In this document: positions 1 through 9,130 of the stretch, piece after piece
How positions within the stretch are numbered: position 1 is the first letter of the stretch
How the letters are laid out: each line of letters starts with the position of its first letter
Assembly (NCBI GenBank): GCA_000972765.1
Contig: CP011265.1
Coordinates: forward strand, 558,001 to 622,000
Source of the DNA: Verrucomicrobia bacterium IMCC26134
GTDB lineage: Bacteria; Verrucomicrobiota; Verrucomicrobiia; Opitutales; Opitutaceae
Direction: 5' to 3'
DNA: 64,000 nucleotides
Notes under the pieces: generated by a model
What the model saw: only the letters and a program-made list of their open reading frames with translations
What the model was told of the DNA's origin: nothing
Databases searched by the model: none
Position numbers and translations under genes: made by a program

Positions 1-1608
1 CAGATTGGCGGTGGCGGTAAGGGGGGCTTGGTCGTTCCAAGGTCCTGCGAGGGCGCCAAGCAGTTGGCCAGGAAGCGTTGGCTTCTGGGCGCTTGAAGGA
101 GCGGCGATAATGGTTTCGGTCCAGCGGAGCGCGGCTTCCGGGTCTTGCTTAGCCCAGGCGGCGAGCAAGGTGATCGAAGGAATGGAATCGGCCGCTCCGA
201 GGGCGGCGTTTTGCTCGGTTTGCCAGCGGAGCGCGGCGGCTGGGTCGTTTTTCCCCCAAGCTTCGGCAAGCGGGGTGATGGTTGCGACCCGGACGCGCGG
301 ATCGGAGAGCCGGGTCCATTCGGCGAGCGCGGTGGTCGGTTCGCCGCGGGCTATTTCGACCAATTGCCGGGCTTGGAGCTGTGCATAGGCGGTGGTCACG
401 CCGGGGTCGTTTTGTTGTCTCATCCAAGCCAAGGTGGCGCTGGCGTCTTGTTGTTGCCAGGCCGCGAGCAGGCGGCCCAGCGCGGCCGAGCGTCGTTGGC
501 TGGGCGGCAGGGCGAGCGCGAAGGGCAGGGTTCGTTCGGGATGGTCGAGCGCATATTGGTCGCTGATGCGAAGTAGCACATCGAGTCGAAGCGCGGGATC
601 GGCGTGGGCGGAGAGCCAGGCCAGCGCCTCGGCGGGTTCGCCCGTGCCGATGATCAAGTCGCCAAGCGTTCCAGCTTGGTCGGGGAAATCGGGGTCGGCG
701 GCGACGAGCGCACCTAGGATGCGTTTCTGTTCGGGGGAGTCGGCCAAGGCGCCGACCCAGCTTGCCGGCCTTTGGGTTCCGCTGCGTGGCTGTTTGGCGA
801 GCCATGCGAGGGTGGCGGCGGGATCGAGCCGCGCCCAAGCGCGTAGGGAATCGCGGAAATCATAAAAACTCATGCCCTGGTTCCATGCTTCCGGCGGGAG
901 ATTTTGCAGGATCGCAGCTGGGTTGGCCTCGGCGGAAGTGCTCGCGACTTCGCGGACGAGGGCATTACGGAAGGGGGCTTCGTGTGATCGGGCGAGCGCG
1001 AGGGCGCGGGCGGGGTCGACCTTCGCAAAAGCCATTATGGAGGAACTGGCTAGGTCGAAGATCATCTTCTGATCGGGCAGCGTGCAGGCCCAGTTGGCGG
1101 CGGCCGCGGCGTCTAGTGCGGCCCAGACCACGATGGCTTGCCGGGCGAGGTCCGCGAAGCCCTTGCTCTTGCCGGTGGGGGTGGCCCAGCGGTCGACTGC
1201 CCATCGGGTGGCGGCTGCGGCGTCGATGCTCACCCAGGTATCGTAGGCGAGCCGAAGCAAGTGGCGGTTTGCTTCGGTGTCGGGTGGCGGTAGGGTGTCA
1301 AGCAGGCGCGGATAGCCGGCGGAGGGGAGGCGAACGAGAAGGGCGCGCAGCGCAATTGCGCGGGTGGTGTGATTGGCTGCGGAGCCATCGGGCTCGCGGA
1401 GGTCGCGCCATGCGTCGATCGCCGGGCCGACGAGATCAGGGGCGAGTCCGGGCGGGGTCGGAGTGTCGCGCCAGGCCCAGGCGCGAGCCCGTGTCGTCGG
1501 CGGGGACGGCGGGCTGGTCGAAGCCTCGCGCGCCGAAGGGCGGAGATAGAACCAAGCGGCGGTGCCGATGCACAGACCCAGCAAGAGCGAGAATGGGCGG
1601 AACTTCAT
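1..1608 (-). CDS. Membrane-anchored helical-repeat protein, partial (runs off left edge)
   Basis: An uninterrupted reading frame runs from an ATG at 1608-1606 to the first base of the window without a stop, so the C-terminus is missing and 536 codons are visible. Residues about 5-22 form one hydrophobic segment that could be an uncleaved anchor or signal peptide, followed by a Pro/Thr-rich linker. The rest is a degenerate array of roughly 30-40 residue helical units with a recurring pattern of Trp, Asp-Pro, Ala-Ala-Leu and Trp. The same pattern, including near-identical pieces such as VDPARALALAR, occurs in the C-terminal part of the sigma factor gene four bases upstream (VEPSRALALAR there). 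I read this as a paralogue of that repeat domain without the sigma domains. No enzymatic motif was seen and no function is assigned. The spacing implies co-transcription with the sigma factor. Confidence 0.85.
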   Translation of the reverse strand, partial: MKFRPFSLLLGLCIGTAAWFYLRPSAREASTSPPSPPTTRARAWAWRDTPTPPGLAPDLVGPAIDAWRDLREPDGSAANHTTRAIALRALLVRLPSAGYPRLLDTLPPPDTEANRHLLRLAYDTWVSIDAAAATRWAVDRWATPTGKSKGFADLARQAIVVWAALDAAAAANWACTLPDQKMIFDLASSSIMAFAKVDPARALALARSHEAPFRNALVREVASTSAEANPAAILQNLPPEAWNQGMSFYDFRDSLRAWARLDPAATLAWLAKQPRSGTQRPASWVGALADSPEQKRILGALVAADPDFPDQAGTLGDLIIGTGEPAEALAWLSAHADPALRLDVLLRISDQYALDHPERTLPFALALPPSQRRSAALGRLLAAWQQQDASATLAWMRQQNDPGVTTAYAQLQARQLVEIARGEPTTALAEWTRLSDPRVRVATITPLAEAWGKNDPAAALRWQTEQNAALGAADSIPSITLLAAWAKQDPEAALRWTETIIAAPSSAQKPTLPGQLLGALAGPWNDQAPLTATANL

Positions 1609-1612
1609 GGGG

Positions 1613-4081
1613 CTAAAATCCAAAGGGAAGTTCGCGGGACACGGGGTCGATCTTGTAGCGGGCGGGGTCTTTGGCGGTCAGGATCTTGGCCGCGGCGTCT
1701 GGCGAGAGTGCGTCGTGGCGCTCGATCCAGTCGCGGGCGGACGGGTAGTCGCACTCCAGCCAGTTTCCCAAAAGCATGCCGAGGGCGTTTTCACGGGTTT
1801 TCGCGTCGGCGATGGTGGCGAGCAGATCGGCACGCCGCGCGTGGGTGATAGCGGTAGGTATGTTGATGCCGACCGTCTCGATGTCCAGATCTTGGGCTAG
1901 GGATTGGTAGGCGGTCAGACGCAGGTCTGGATCCGGGATGCTTTCAGCCCAGTGCATCAGCGCCTCGGGATCTTGGCGGGAAAGGCGGGTGCCGACGTTC
2001 TGGACTGCGAACAAGTGGTCGGCTGGGGTGGAGTTGGGTGCCCGGGATGCCATTTCGGCGGTGAGCTGACGTGCGGCGGCGGTGGGGTCGATCCCTGCCA
2101 GTCGGGCGATGATGGTATTCTTAACCTTGGGTGCGAAAGCGGCCGCGACGTCGGGAGCCGCGTGGGCGGCGAGCCAGGCGAGTGCGGAATCGGGATCGGT
2201 GCGGGCAAGGTTATTGGCGTAATCGCCGATCCAGTTGTTCCGGCTTTGGCCCTCGGGGAGCAATTCAAGGGCGGTGAAGAAATCAGGGGATAGGCGGAAG
2301 CTGAGCAGCTCGATGGTCCAGCTGACCATCTCGGTGCGCGCTTCGTCGGCAGGCCGATTTTTCAGCCAGGAGAGCGCGGCCTGCGGGTCCCTCATGGACC
2401 AATCGCGAACCGTGGCGGCCAAGGTGTTGCGTTGGCCTGGTAGATCGGGACGACTGACCAGCAGGTCGAGGAGGGGGCGAGCGGTGGTGGGGTCGTTGCC
2501 CGCGAGCCGTTGGAAAATCGAGGGTATGAGATCCTGGTAAATGTCGCCGTGCTCCTCGCGCAGGGAGATGATCCAGTCGAGGGCGGTCGAGGCGTCGGTT
2601 TTCATCCATCGGGCGATTGCGTCTCGGCTGGAAAACTGGAGGCCTCGTCGGGAATAAAGATCGACCGCGAATGTGCGGACGGCGGCGGCGGGGTCCTTTT
2701 TGGACCAAGCGTTGCAGAGGGCTTCGCTTGCGCCGGTGAAAAACTCGTCACCGCGAGCGCGGGCGAGCGCGAGAGCCCGCGACGGTTCTACGGGGATGAT
2801 CACGGCGAGGAGCTGGACGGCAAGGTCGCGGGCGAGGGCGGGGTCTTCGATGGAACCGGCCCAGGCGTAGGAGGCGTCGAAATCGTCGGCGGCCCAGATC
2901 GTGAGCGAGGTTTGGAGGTAGGAGACCCGCGCCTTGGCGTCGATGCTACCGGAGGGAACAAGCGCGAGCGCCCACCCGGCGGCGGCGGGGGCGTCGAGTT
3001 CGCTCCAGGCGGTGAAGGAGATAGAGCGGAGGCGGGCTTCGGGATCGCCGGGGCGCGTGGTGGTGGCAGATAGGAGCTGCGCGAAATGGTCGGCCGGGAG
3101 GATGGTAAGCAGGGTGCGCAGGCGGGCGGCGCGTTCGAGGAACCCGGCTTGGGTGGCGTCGGCGGCGAGGGGCGGGAGCGCGAGGTAGGCGCCGAGGGCG
3201 GCGGCGGCGTCTGCCGGGGCGAGGCGCGCGGGGCGCAGGAGCGCGGCGAGATCGGAGGCGGAAAGGGCGGGCGCGGTAGCGGCGACGATTTTGGCCGTGG
3301 CGGGCGGGTGTTGATAAAGGGATACGCCGACTGAGAGCACGGCGAGTGCACCGGCGATCGCGGCGGCGATTTTGACGGTGCTCATGAAGGTGGCGGTGGC
3401 GAAGCCGACAGCGGTCCCGACTGCGGTGGCATAGGCGGCGGCGAGCGAGGAGGTGGTGATGCTGGCGGCGAGGCCGGCGGGCGTGGCCGCGAGTGCTGGC
3501 TGGGCGAGCGCAATGCCGAGGGCGGATGCGGTGGAAACGAGGCCGCGACGGGCGAGGGTGGCGCGGAGTTTTTCGAGGGCGCGGTTCACGCGGACTCGGG
3601 CGGCGTCTTCGCTTACGGCGAGGGTGGCGGCAACTTCGGCGTAGGAACGGTTTTCAAAAAAACGCAGCAGGACGGCGGCGCGGTCGCGTTCGCCGAGGGT
3701 TTGGAGGGCGTCGTCGATCAGCGGGCGGAGGCGTTCCCAGTCGGCGTCAGGCTCGGGAGCGAGCTCGGTATCGTTCATCGCGAAGGCGGCTTGTTCGCGG
3801 GCATGGAGGCGGAGCTCGGTGCGTCGAAGTTCGGCGGCGGCGTGGCGCGTGGCAGTGTGGAGCCAGGCGACGAGCAGGGGGTGGTGGGAGAGCGCGGAGG
3901 CTTTGCGGGCGAGGTCGGTGAAGACGCGCTGGGCGACGTCCTCGGCGCGGTGCGGATCGCCGCCGGTCTGGCGGAGGGCGGCGTGATACACGAGGCTGAG
4001 GTGCCGAAGCACCAACTCGGCGAAGGCTTCCTGGGAGCCTTCGGCAGCGTAGCGGTGGAGGAGCGCGGCGTCATCATTCAT
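1613..4081 (-). CDS. ECF-type RNA polymerase sigma factor fused to membrane segment and long repeat domain
   Basis: The 822-residue product begins as a normal ECF sigma factor. Region 2 covers about residues 8-90, with GDPHRAEDVAQRVFTDLARK and a following Trp-Leu-His segment; region 4 covers about 115-178, with a helix-turn-helix around SYAEVAATLAVSEDAARVRV. An Ala/Thr-rich linker leads to one hydrophobic stretch at about 236-256, which should anchor the chain in the inner membrane. About 560 residues of helical repeats follow (units with W..DP.AAL.W), predicted outside the cytoplasm. ECF factors are usually near 200 residues, so most of this protein is extra. Large C-terminal extensions on ECF factors are known in Planctomycetes and Verrucomicrobia. 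I infer that signal sensing is built in rather than supplied by an anti-sigma factor; none is seen nearby. The downstream gene is a paralogue of the repeat part. Confidence 0.9.
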   Translation of the reverse strand: MNDDAALLHRYAAEGSQEAFAELVLRHLSLVYHAALRQTGGDPHRAEDVAQRVFTDLARKASALSHHPLLVAWLHTATRHAAAELRRTELRLHAREQAAFAMNDTELAPEPDADWERLRPLIDDALQTLGERDRAAVLLRFFENRSYAEVAATLAVSEDAARVRVNRALEKLRATLARRGLVSTASALGIALAQPALAATPAGLAASITTSSLAAAYATAVGTAVGFATATFMSTVKIAAAIAGALAVLSVGVSLYQHPPATAKIVAATAPALSASDLAALLRPARLAPADAAAALGAYLALPPLAADATQAGFLERAARLRTLLTILPADHFAQLLSATTTRPGDPEARLRSISFTAWSELDAPAAAGWALALVPSGSIDAKARVSYLQTSLTIWAADDFDASYAWAGSIEDPALARDLAVQLLAVIIPVEPSRALALARARGDEFFTGASEALCNAWSKKDPAAAVRTFAVDLYSRRGLQFSSRDAIARWMKTDASTALDWIISLREEHGDIYQDLIPSIFQRLAGNDPTTARPLLDLLVSRPDLPGQRNTLAATVRDWSMRDPQAALSWLKNRPADEARTEMVSWTIELLSFRLSPDFFTALELLPEGQSRNNWIGDYANNLARTDPDSALAWLAAHAAPDVAAAFAPKVKNTIIARLAGIDPTAAARQLTAEMASRAPNSTPADHLFAVQNVGTRLSRQDPEALMHWAESIPDPDLRLTAYQSLAQDLDIETVGINIPTAITHARRADLLATIADAKTRENALGMLLGNWLECDYPSARDWIERHDALSPDAAAKILTAKDPARYKIDPVSRELPFGF

Positions 4082-4151
4082 GAGGGGTTCATTCAGGTAT
4101 AAACTGCCGCCGACAGGGGAACCGAACAGGGAAGATGAAATTATATATCGC

Positions 4152-5300
4152 TCACGGTGTTCTTGTATGCGGGCGCAGGTCCTTCGAGGTGGCGAGGGCG
4201 ATGACGCGGCCTTGGTCGCCGACGGCGCAGTAGAAATGGTAGACGACGCCCTCGTGCTTCAGCACCCAGGGTTTGTGGGCGAATTGCTTGTCGTAGGGCT
4301 CGCCGGGCTCGACGAGGTGGGGGCCGTCCCACTTGGTCCAGTGGACGAGATCGTAGGAGGCGGCAAAGGTGTCGAAGGCACCCGGTTTCCAGAAGGCGCC
4401 GAAGTAAAACATGACCCATACGTCGCCGATTTTGGCGAGCTGGGGGTCTCCGCTGATGGCCCAGGGCGTGGGGCCGACGTTGTTGACGACCGGCCCGTGG
4501 CCGAAGCGACGCCAATTGTGGAGATCGTCGGAGATGGCGAGGCCGATGCTCTCCTGGCCGTAGGGAGGGGCCTTGCCGTTGTAGAACATCACGAAGGGCG
4601 CGCCGAGGGTGCGGGCTTCGTCGCGGATGATGGCGCTTTTGTAGAGCGTGGTGTGCTCGAAGTCGCGGGTGTCGGGCTGGGCGGGCGAGAGCACGGGGTT
4701 TTTCGGCAGGCGTATCCAATCCTTAACGACGGAAGGATCGTCGGTGTGGGCGAGGCCGATGGAGAGCGGGTCGGTCTCGTAGCCCTTTTGCGCGCCGCCG
4801 ATGTAGGAGAGCCAGTAGCGGCCCTCGTGGGTGCCGAGCTCGTGGGTGGCGTCGTCCCAGCGGGTGTCGTAGAGGGCGAGGCCGCCGTCGGCTTGCCAGG
4901 CGTCCCAGCCCTGTTTGGCGAAGGGGAGGATCTTGCCGACGCGTTGCCAGTGGAGGAGGTCGTCGGACACGGCGAGGTGGGTCTCGTAGCCGACCTTGTC
5001 CTGGTTCACGACGAACATCATGAACCAGCGGCCGCCGTGTCGGAAGACGTTGGCGCAGTCGAGCACTTCACCGGGACCGGCGGGGAGGACGACGCCGTAT
5101 TTGCAGGGCGTTTTTACCTGCTCGTGCAGCTCGCGCATGAGCTTGCCGGAAACGAGGCGCGGTTTGCCGGCGGAAGGAAACGCGATGACGGCGGGGCGTT
5201 CCTCGGCGGCGGCGGAACACGAGCCGGCTAGCTGCGCGGCCAAGAGCAGACCGAGCGCCGCGAGCAGGCGGGTGGGGCGGCGAAGGCGAGTTGAGCTCAC
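4152..5300 (-). CDS. Secreted five-bladed beta-propeller glycosidase (GH43/GH130-like)
   Basis: I place the start at the GTG at 5300, which overlaps the stop of the upstream rhaT gene in a GTGA. This gives 382 residues beginning with Arg-rich residues and a hydrophobic signal peptide ending near GSCSAAAEE; an upstream ATG at 5414 would lie inside rhaT. The mature protein has the repeated blade pattern of the GH32/43/68/117/130 superfamily: short RWFMMFVVNQ-type strands followed by DDLLHWQRV or DLVHWTKWD turns, each with SDD/YDL-xH-W motifs. The exact CAZy family and the catalytic acids cannot be fixed by eye. Position after RhaT suggests it releases a sugar that RhaT imports. The sigma factor gene begins 70 bases downstream on the same strand, so it may share a transcript or be separately expressed. 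Confidence 0.8.
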   Translation of the reverse strand: MSSTRLRRPTRLLAALGLLLAAQLAGSCSAAAEERPAVIAFPSAGKPRLVSGKLMRELHEQVKTPCKYGVVLPAGPGEVLDCANVFRHGGRWFMMFVVNQDKVGYETHLAVSDDLLHWQRVGKILPFAKQGWDAWQADGGLALYDTRWDDATHELGTHEGRYWLSYIGGAQKGYETDPLSIGLAHTDDPSVVKDWIRLPKNPVLSPAQPDTRDFEHTTLYKSAIIRDEARTLGAPFVMFYNGKAPPYGQESIGLAISDDLHNWRRFGHGPVVNNVGPTPWAISGDPQLAKIGDVWVMFYFGAFWKPGAFDTFAASYDLVHWTKWDGPHLVEPGEPYDKQFAHKPWVLKHEGVVYHFYCAVGDQGRVIALATSKDLRPHTRTP

Positions 5301-6352
5301 GCGACTGGAGGAGCAGCGAGGAAGTTGCCGTAAGTGAGCAGGCCGACGGCGGCGAAGAGCAGCGCGATGGCGGCGGCGACGATGAACTTGGTGGAAGGGC
5401 GGCAGGACTTCCATTCGCCGATCGCCACGCCGAAGCCGCAGCTGAGTAGAATCAGGATGATCATGTGGATCGCCCAGCTGGAGAATTTGAATTCGCCCAT
5501 GCGCACGTGGCCGAGGCCGTAGAAGAAAAACTGCAGATACCAGAGCAGGCCGGTGAGCGCCGAGAATGCGTAGTTAAGCGCGAGGCTGGCTCCGCCGGCA
5601 GAGGTGAATTCGCCCGAGGACTTGTCTCGGGTGATGAGGTAGAGGCAGTAGATCAACGTGGTCGTGAACGCGCCCGAGTGGGAGAAGAGATAGATCACGT
5701 TACCTTGAAAATTGCCGGCGCCGTATTTCGCGGCGACGTCGGCGACGGGTTGGCCGGCTGCGAGTGAGAAGCTGAAGACGGCGGACAACACGCCCGCGAG
5801 CACCACGATGGGCAGGCCGAGGCGGGGATTGAATGTCGAGTTGGAGGCGTCCTCGGTGCTTTGCTCGCGCTCCTTTCGGAATCCGGCAAACCCGGTAACG
5901 AATGTCGCGATGGCGCCGAGAAGCACGCCACCTATGACGTAGGTGCCGCCGGTGTTGGAGAGCGTCTGACCGAGGGTGCCGCTCATGATGGTCGGTATGA
6001 GCGTGCCGAGCACGCAGGAGAGACCGATGGCGATGGCGTAGGTGAGCGAGAATCCGATGTAGCGGATGGCGGCGCCGAACGCGATGCCGCCGACGCCGTA
6101 GATCACGCCGAGCACGTAGGATTTGAGCATCGCGTCCTTAGGGGCCTCGGCGAGCACGGTGCCTAGCTGCGGGATGGTCGCGACGGCGAAAATCCAAGGC
6201 AGCACAAGCCAGCACGCGGCGGCTTGGACGAGCCAGTAGGTCTGCCATTTCCAGTTTTTAACGTAGCGCTGGGGGGCGTAGCAGAGCGCGGCAGAGGCGG
6301 CGCCCACGGTGTGGAGCAAGGTTCCGAGCAGGGGCGAGGGATCGGGTATCAT
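5297..6352 (-). CDS. rhaT: L-rhamnose/proton symporter RhaT-like
   Basis: The 351-residue product is a polytopic membrane protein with about ten hydrophobic segments. It opens with LLHTVGAASAALCYAPQRYVKNWKWQTYW-type residues (family pattern with YxPxxxVKxWxWExxWL) and continues with YGVGGIAFGAAIRYIGFSL and a TLIP segment, all typical of the RhaT family of the drug/metabolite transporter superfamily. RhaT imports L-rhamnose, or a related 6-deoxy sugar, with protons across the inner membrane. No rhamnose isomerase or kinase is in the window, so the true substrate is open. The gene is the first of a minus-strand set with the propeller glycosidase (4-base overlap) and then the sigma factor. Confidence 0.88.
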   Translation of the reverse strand: MIPDPSPLLGTLLHTVGAASAALCYAPQRYVKNWKWQTYWLVQAAACWLVLPWIFAVATIPQLGTVLAEAPKDAMLKSYVLGVIYGVGGIAFGAAIRYIGFSLTYAIAIGLSCVLGTLIPTIMSGTLGQTLSNTGGTYVIGGVLLGAIATFVTGFAGFRKEREQSTEDASNSTFNPRLGLPIVVLAGVLSAVFSFSLAAGQPVADVAAKYGAGNFQGNVIYLFSHSGAFTTTLIYCLYLITRDKSSGEFTSAGGASLALNYAFSALTGLLWYLQFFFYGLGHVRMGEFKFSSWAIHMIILILLSCGFGVAIGEWKSCRPSTKFIVAAAIALLFAAVGLLTYGNFLAAPPVA

Positions 6353-6615
6353 AGGGTAGGCGAGGGGTTATGGAGGTAATTGAGCCTGAGTTGAAGCTCG
6401 GCCTGAAAGACGGTCGTATGCCGATCGGCGCTTGGCGAGCCGAGATGGAAATTGAACCTCTAGCCGTTGAACGTGGTCGGGCGACGCGATTTGCACGGTG
6501 ATCGGGTGAGGTGCCGGTCGTGGATCGTTTGCTGCTCGCGCGTCACTGTCCCACGAGTTCCCGATTTTTAAACGGGAGTGTCGCCTTGTTGTGAACGCGT
6601 CCCTTGATTCGTCCC
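6353..6615. other. Divergent intergenic region between rhaT and the GH2 gene
   Basis: These 263 bases separate two genes pointing away from each other and should hold both promoters. I see no convincing hairpin, operator repeat or consensus promoter pair in it. Confidence 0.5.
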
Positions 6616-9045
6616 ATGATCATCGAGTTTTCGAGACGTTTGGTGCTGGGCTTATCCAGTCTATTTTTTGCCCTCGCTACGGTGCCGGTTTCATTTGCTT
6701 CGCCGCGCGAAGATATACGGCTCGATAAAGGCTGGCGTTATCATCCAGGTGAAGCACTGGGCGCGGACGTGGTGTCTTATTATGACGCGAATTGGGCGCA
6801 GGTCACCTTGCCTCATGACTGGAGCATCGCCAGTCGGGTGGATGCTGCGGCGCCGGCGGCGGGGCACGGCGGGTATTTTCCGACCGGCCCTGGTTGGTAT
6901 CGTCTTAAAATAGCAGCGCCCGGGACGTGGGCGGGACGTCAGGTGGAGATTGAGTTTGAGGGGGCTGCGATGGGCGCCGAGGTTTGGCTCAATGGCACTC
7001 CGCTCGGCCGCTGGGCCTACGGTTACACTCCTTTTCGTTTTGATCTGAGCCCGAGTCTCCGTTTCGGCGCGGACAACGTGCTTGCCGTGCGGGTAGATAA
7101 CTCGGCGCAGCCGAATTGCCGCTGGTATTCCGGCTCTGGCCTTTATCGACCGGTCTGGCTGCGCGTGACGGATCCGGTGCGCGTGCCGGCCGGCGGCGCT
7201 TGGGTGACGACGGAGGAACTGACGGCCAAGCAGGCCCGCCTTCAGGCGCATATCGAGGTCATCAACGGATCGCCGCTGGCGCGCGAACTAACGATCGAGA
7301 CAGAAGTGCGCGACTCGCACGACAAGATCCTCGCGGTCGAACGAGTGCTGGCCCCGGTGGCGGCCCGTGCCGGGTGGAGCGGTTCGCTCAATCTTGTCGT
7401 TCGAAATCCGATAACGTGGAGCCCGCAGAAGCCGGTCTTGCATCGCGCCATCACCCGCATTCTGGACGGCGAGCGATTACTCGACGAGACGATGACAACC
7501 TTCGGTATCCGCACCGTGCGCGTATCCGCCGGGCGGGGATTTGAGTTGAACGATCTGCCGGTAAAGCTGTTTGGCGGTAATGTGCACCATGATACCGGCC
7601 CGCTCGGCGCGGCTGCTTTCGCCCGCGCCGAGGAGCGCAAAGTTGAGCTGCTCAAGGCAGCTGGGTTTAACGCCGTGCGAACCTCGCATAATCCGCCCTC
7701 GGCCGCCTTTCTTGAAGCGTGCGACCGGCTGGGTCTGCTGGTGGTCGATGAGATTTTTGATGTTTGGGAGAAAGCCAAAAATAAGCGCGATTATAGCGAA
7801 CTATTCAAAGACTGGTGGTCCCGGGACGTGGATGCGTGGGTGCGCCGCGACCGGCACCACGCTTCGGTCGTGATGTGGAGCGCAGGCAACGAGATGTATG
7901 AACGCGGTAGCGCAGGCGGACGGCGCATTGCCGGTGATCTCGCGGCGCGGATTCGCAGCCTCGACGCGACCCGGCCTGTCACTGCGGGTGTCAACGGTCT
8001 GGCCAAACCCGAGGATTGGTCAAAGCTCGATCCCTTGTTCGGGTTATTTGACGTCGCTGGCTACAACTACGAACTCCAGCACCACTCCGCTGATCATGAT
8101 CGTCTGCCGGGGCGCGTTATGATGGCGACGGAGTCCTATCAGACGGAGGCTTTCTCAAGCTGGGTCGTAATGACGGAGCAACCCTATGTGATCGGTGATT
8201 TCGTGTGGAGTGCGCTGGACTATCTTGGAGAGGCCGGCATCGGTCGGGTGTTTCCGCCGGGTCAGGAAGCAAAGAAACACTGGGAAATGGAGATGTTTCC
8301 CTGGCATGGTGCCTATTGCGGCGACATTGATCTGACAGGTTGGCGCAAGCCGGTTTCACATTACCGACAGATCGTCTGGGATCGTGGCGAAAAGCTCTAC
8401 GCTGCCGTCCGCGTTCCACCGCCAGGCGGGGGCGAATGGAACGTCACGCCCTGGTCGGTTACGCCCATGTTGCCGGCCTGGACCTGGCCCGGACAGGAGG
8501 GCAAGCCCATGACGATCGAGGTTTATTCCCGCTACGACGCTGTGCGACTCGAACTCAATGGCCGTGTTTTGGGTGAGAAACCTACTACGCGCGCCGAGGA
8601 GTTTAAGACGGCATTCACCGTGCCCTACGAACCCGGTGAACTAAAAGCGGTGGGTTTAAAGGCAGGAAAATATGCCGAATCCTTTGTGCTGCGCAGCGCA
8701 GCAGCGGCGACCAAGCTACGATTGAGCGTTGATGACGAGAGGGTGCGCGCAGACGGGCAGGACCTGATATTCGTGACTATCGAAGCGATCGATCGACGCG
8801 GAGTCTGGCAGCCTCACGCCACGCCGCGAGTGACTTTGAGTATCGAGGGCGCGGGCACATTGGCTGCGCTCGGCTCCGGTGATTTGACCACGCTCGATTC
8901 CTACGCCGGTTCCGTGCGTGATCTCTATCAAGGTCGCGCACTGGCTGTAATCCGAGCCACGGATCAGCCAGGCAGGATAACCCTCTGCGTGAGCGCTCCT
9001 GGGTTTCCGGTTGCGAAGCTCACCCTCAAATCGGACCGCCCATAG
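6616..9045 (+). CDS. Secreted glycoside hydrolase family 2 enzyme (beta-galactosidase-like)
   Basis: I choose the ATG at 6616 over an in-frame TTG at 6604; it gives 809 residues with a clear signal peptide (about 1-30, ending SFASP). GH2 architecture follows: an N-terminal sugar-binding jelly roll with LDKGWRYHPGE and LPHDWSI, an Ig-like domain, a TIM barrel entered at FGIRTVRVSAG and NLVVDEI-type strands, and C-terminal beta domains (AVRLELNGRVLGEK, then an Ig-like tail). The probable acid/base is Glu426 in WSAGNEMYERG and the probable nucleophile Glu506 in MMATESYQ. The enzyme should act in the periplasm or outside the cell on beta-linked galactose or similar residues. It is transcribed alone between two minus-strand carbohydrate groups and is likely part of the same utilisation locus. 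Confidence 0.9.
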   Translation: MIIEFSRRLVLGLSSLFFALATVPVSFASPREDIRLDKGWRYHPGEALGADVVSYYDANWAQVTLPHDWSIASRVDAAAPAAGHGGYFPTGPGWYRLKIAAPGTWAGRQVEIEFEGAAMGAEVWLNGTPLGRWAYGYTPFRFDLSPSLRFGADNVLAVRVDNSAQPNCRWYSGSGLYRPVWLRVTDPVRVPAGGAWVTTEELTAKQARLQAHIEVINGSPLARELTIETEVRDSHDKILAVERVLAPVAARAGWSGSLNLVVRNPITWSPQKPVLHRAITRILDGERLLDETMTTFGIRTVRVSAGRGFELNDLPVKLFGGNVHHDTGPLGAAAFARAEERKVELLKAAGFNAVRTSHNPPSAAFLEACDRLGLLVVDEIFDVWEKAKNKRDYSELFKDWWSRDVDAWVRRDRHHASVVMWSAGNEMYERGSAGGRRIAGDLAARIRSLDATRPVTAGVNGLAKPEDWSKLDPLFGLFDVAGYNYELQHHSADHDRLPGRVMMATESYQTEAFSSWVVMTEQPYVIGDFVWSALDYLGEAGIGRVFPPGQEAKKHWEMEMFPWHGAYCGDIDLTGWRKPVSHYRQIVWDRGEKLYAAVRVPPPGGGEWNVTPWSVTPMLPAWTWPGQEGKPMTIEVYSRYDAVRLELNGRVLGEKPTTRAEEFKTAFTVPYEPGELKAVGLKAGKYAESFVLRSAAAATKLRLSVDDERVRADGQDLIFVTIEAIDRRGVWQPHATPRVTLSIEGAGTLAALGSGDLTTLDSYAGSVRDLYQGRALAVIRATDQPGRITLCVSAPGFPVAKLTLKSDRP

Positions 9046-9079
9046 TTTAAAAAAACGATAAACGGCCACGTCATAAAGT

Positions 9080-9114
9080 GGGCGGACTTGCGTGCAAAAA
9101 ACTGAAGTCCGCCC
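9080..9114. terminator. Perfect 10-bp inverted repeat between convergent genes
   Basis: GGGCGGACTT at 9080-9089 and its exact complement at 9105-9114 enclose a 15-base A-rich loop. It sits between the stop of the GH2 gene (plus) and the stop of the TIM-barrel gene (minus), where a bidirectional terminator is expected. There is no long T-run on either side, so this is a probable rather than certain terminator. Confidence 0.6.
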
Positions 9115-9130
9115 AATGACACCAACCAGA

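Noticed and set aside
762-1616. A 284-codon plus-strand open frame near the left edge
   Set aside because: Arg/Gly-rich shadow of the repeat protein on the minus strand, whose frame is open across the whole 1608 bases and carries the repeat pattern.
4080-5231. A 383-codon plus-strand open frame
   Set aside because: It is antisense to the propeller glycosidase, which has clear blade motifs and a signal peptide. The plus-strand product is a low-complexity Gly/Val/Glu sequence, as expected from a GC-rich shadow frame.
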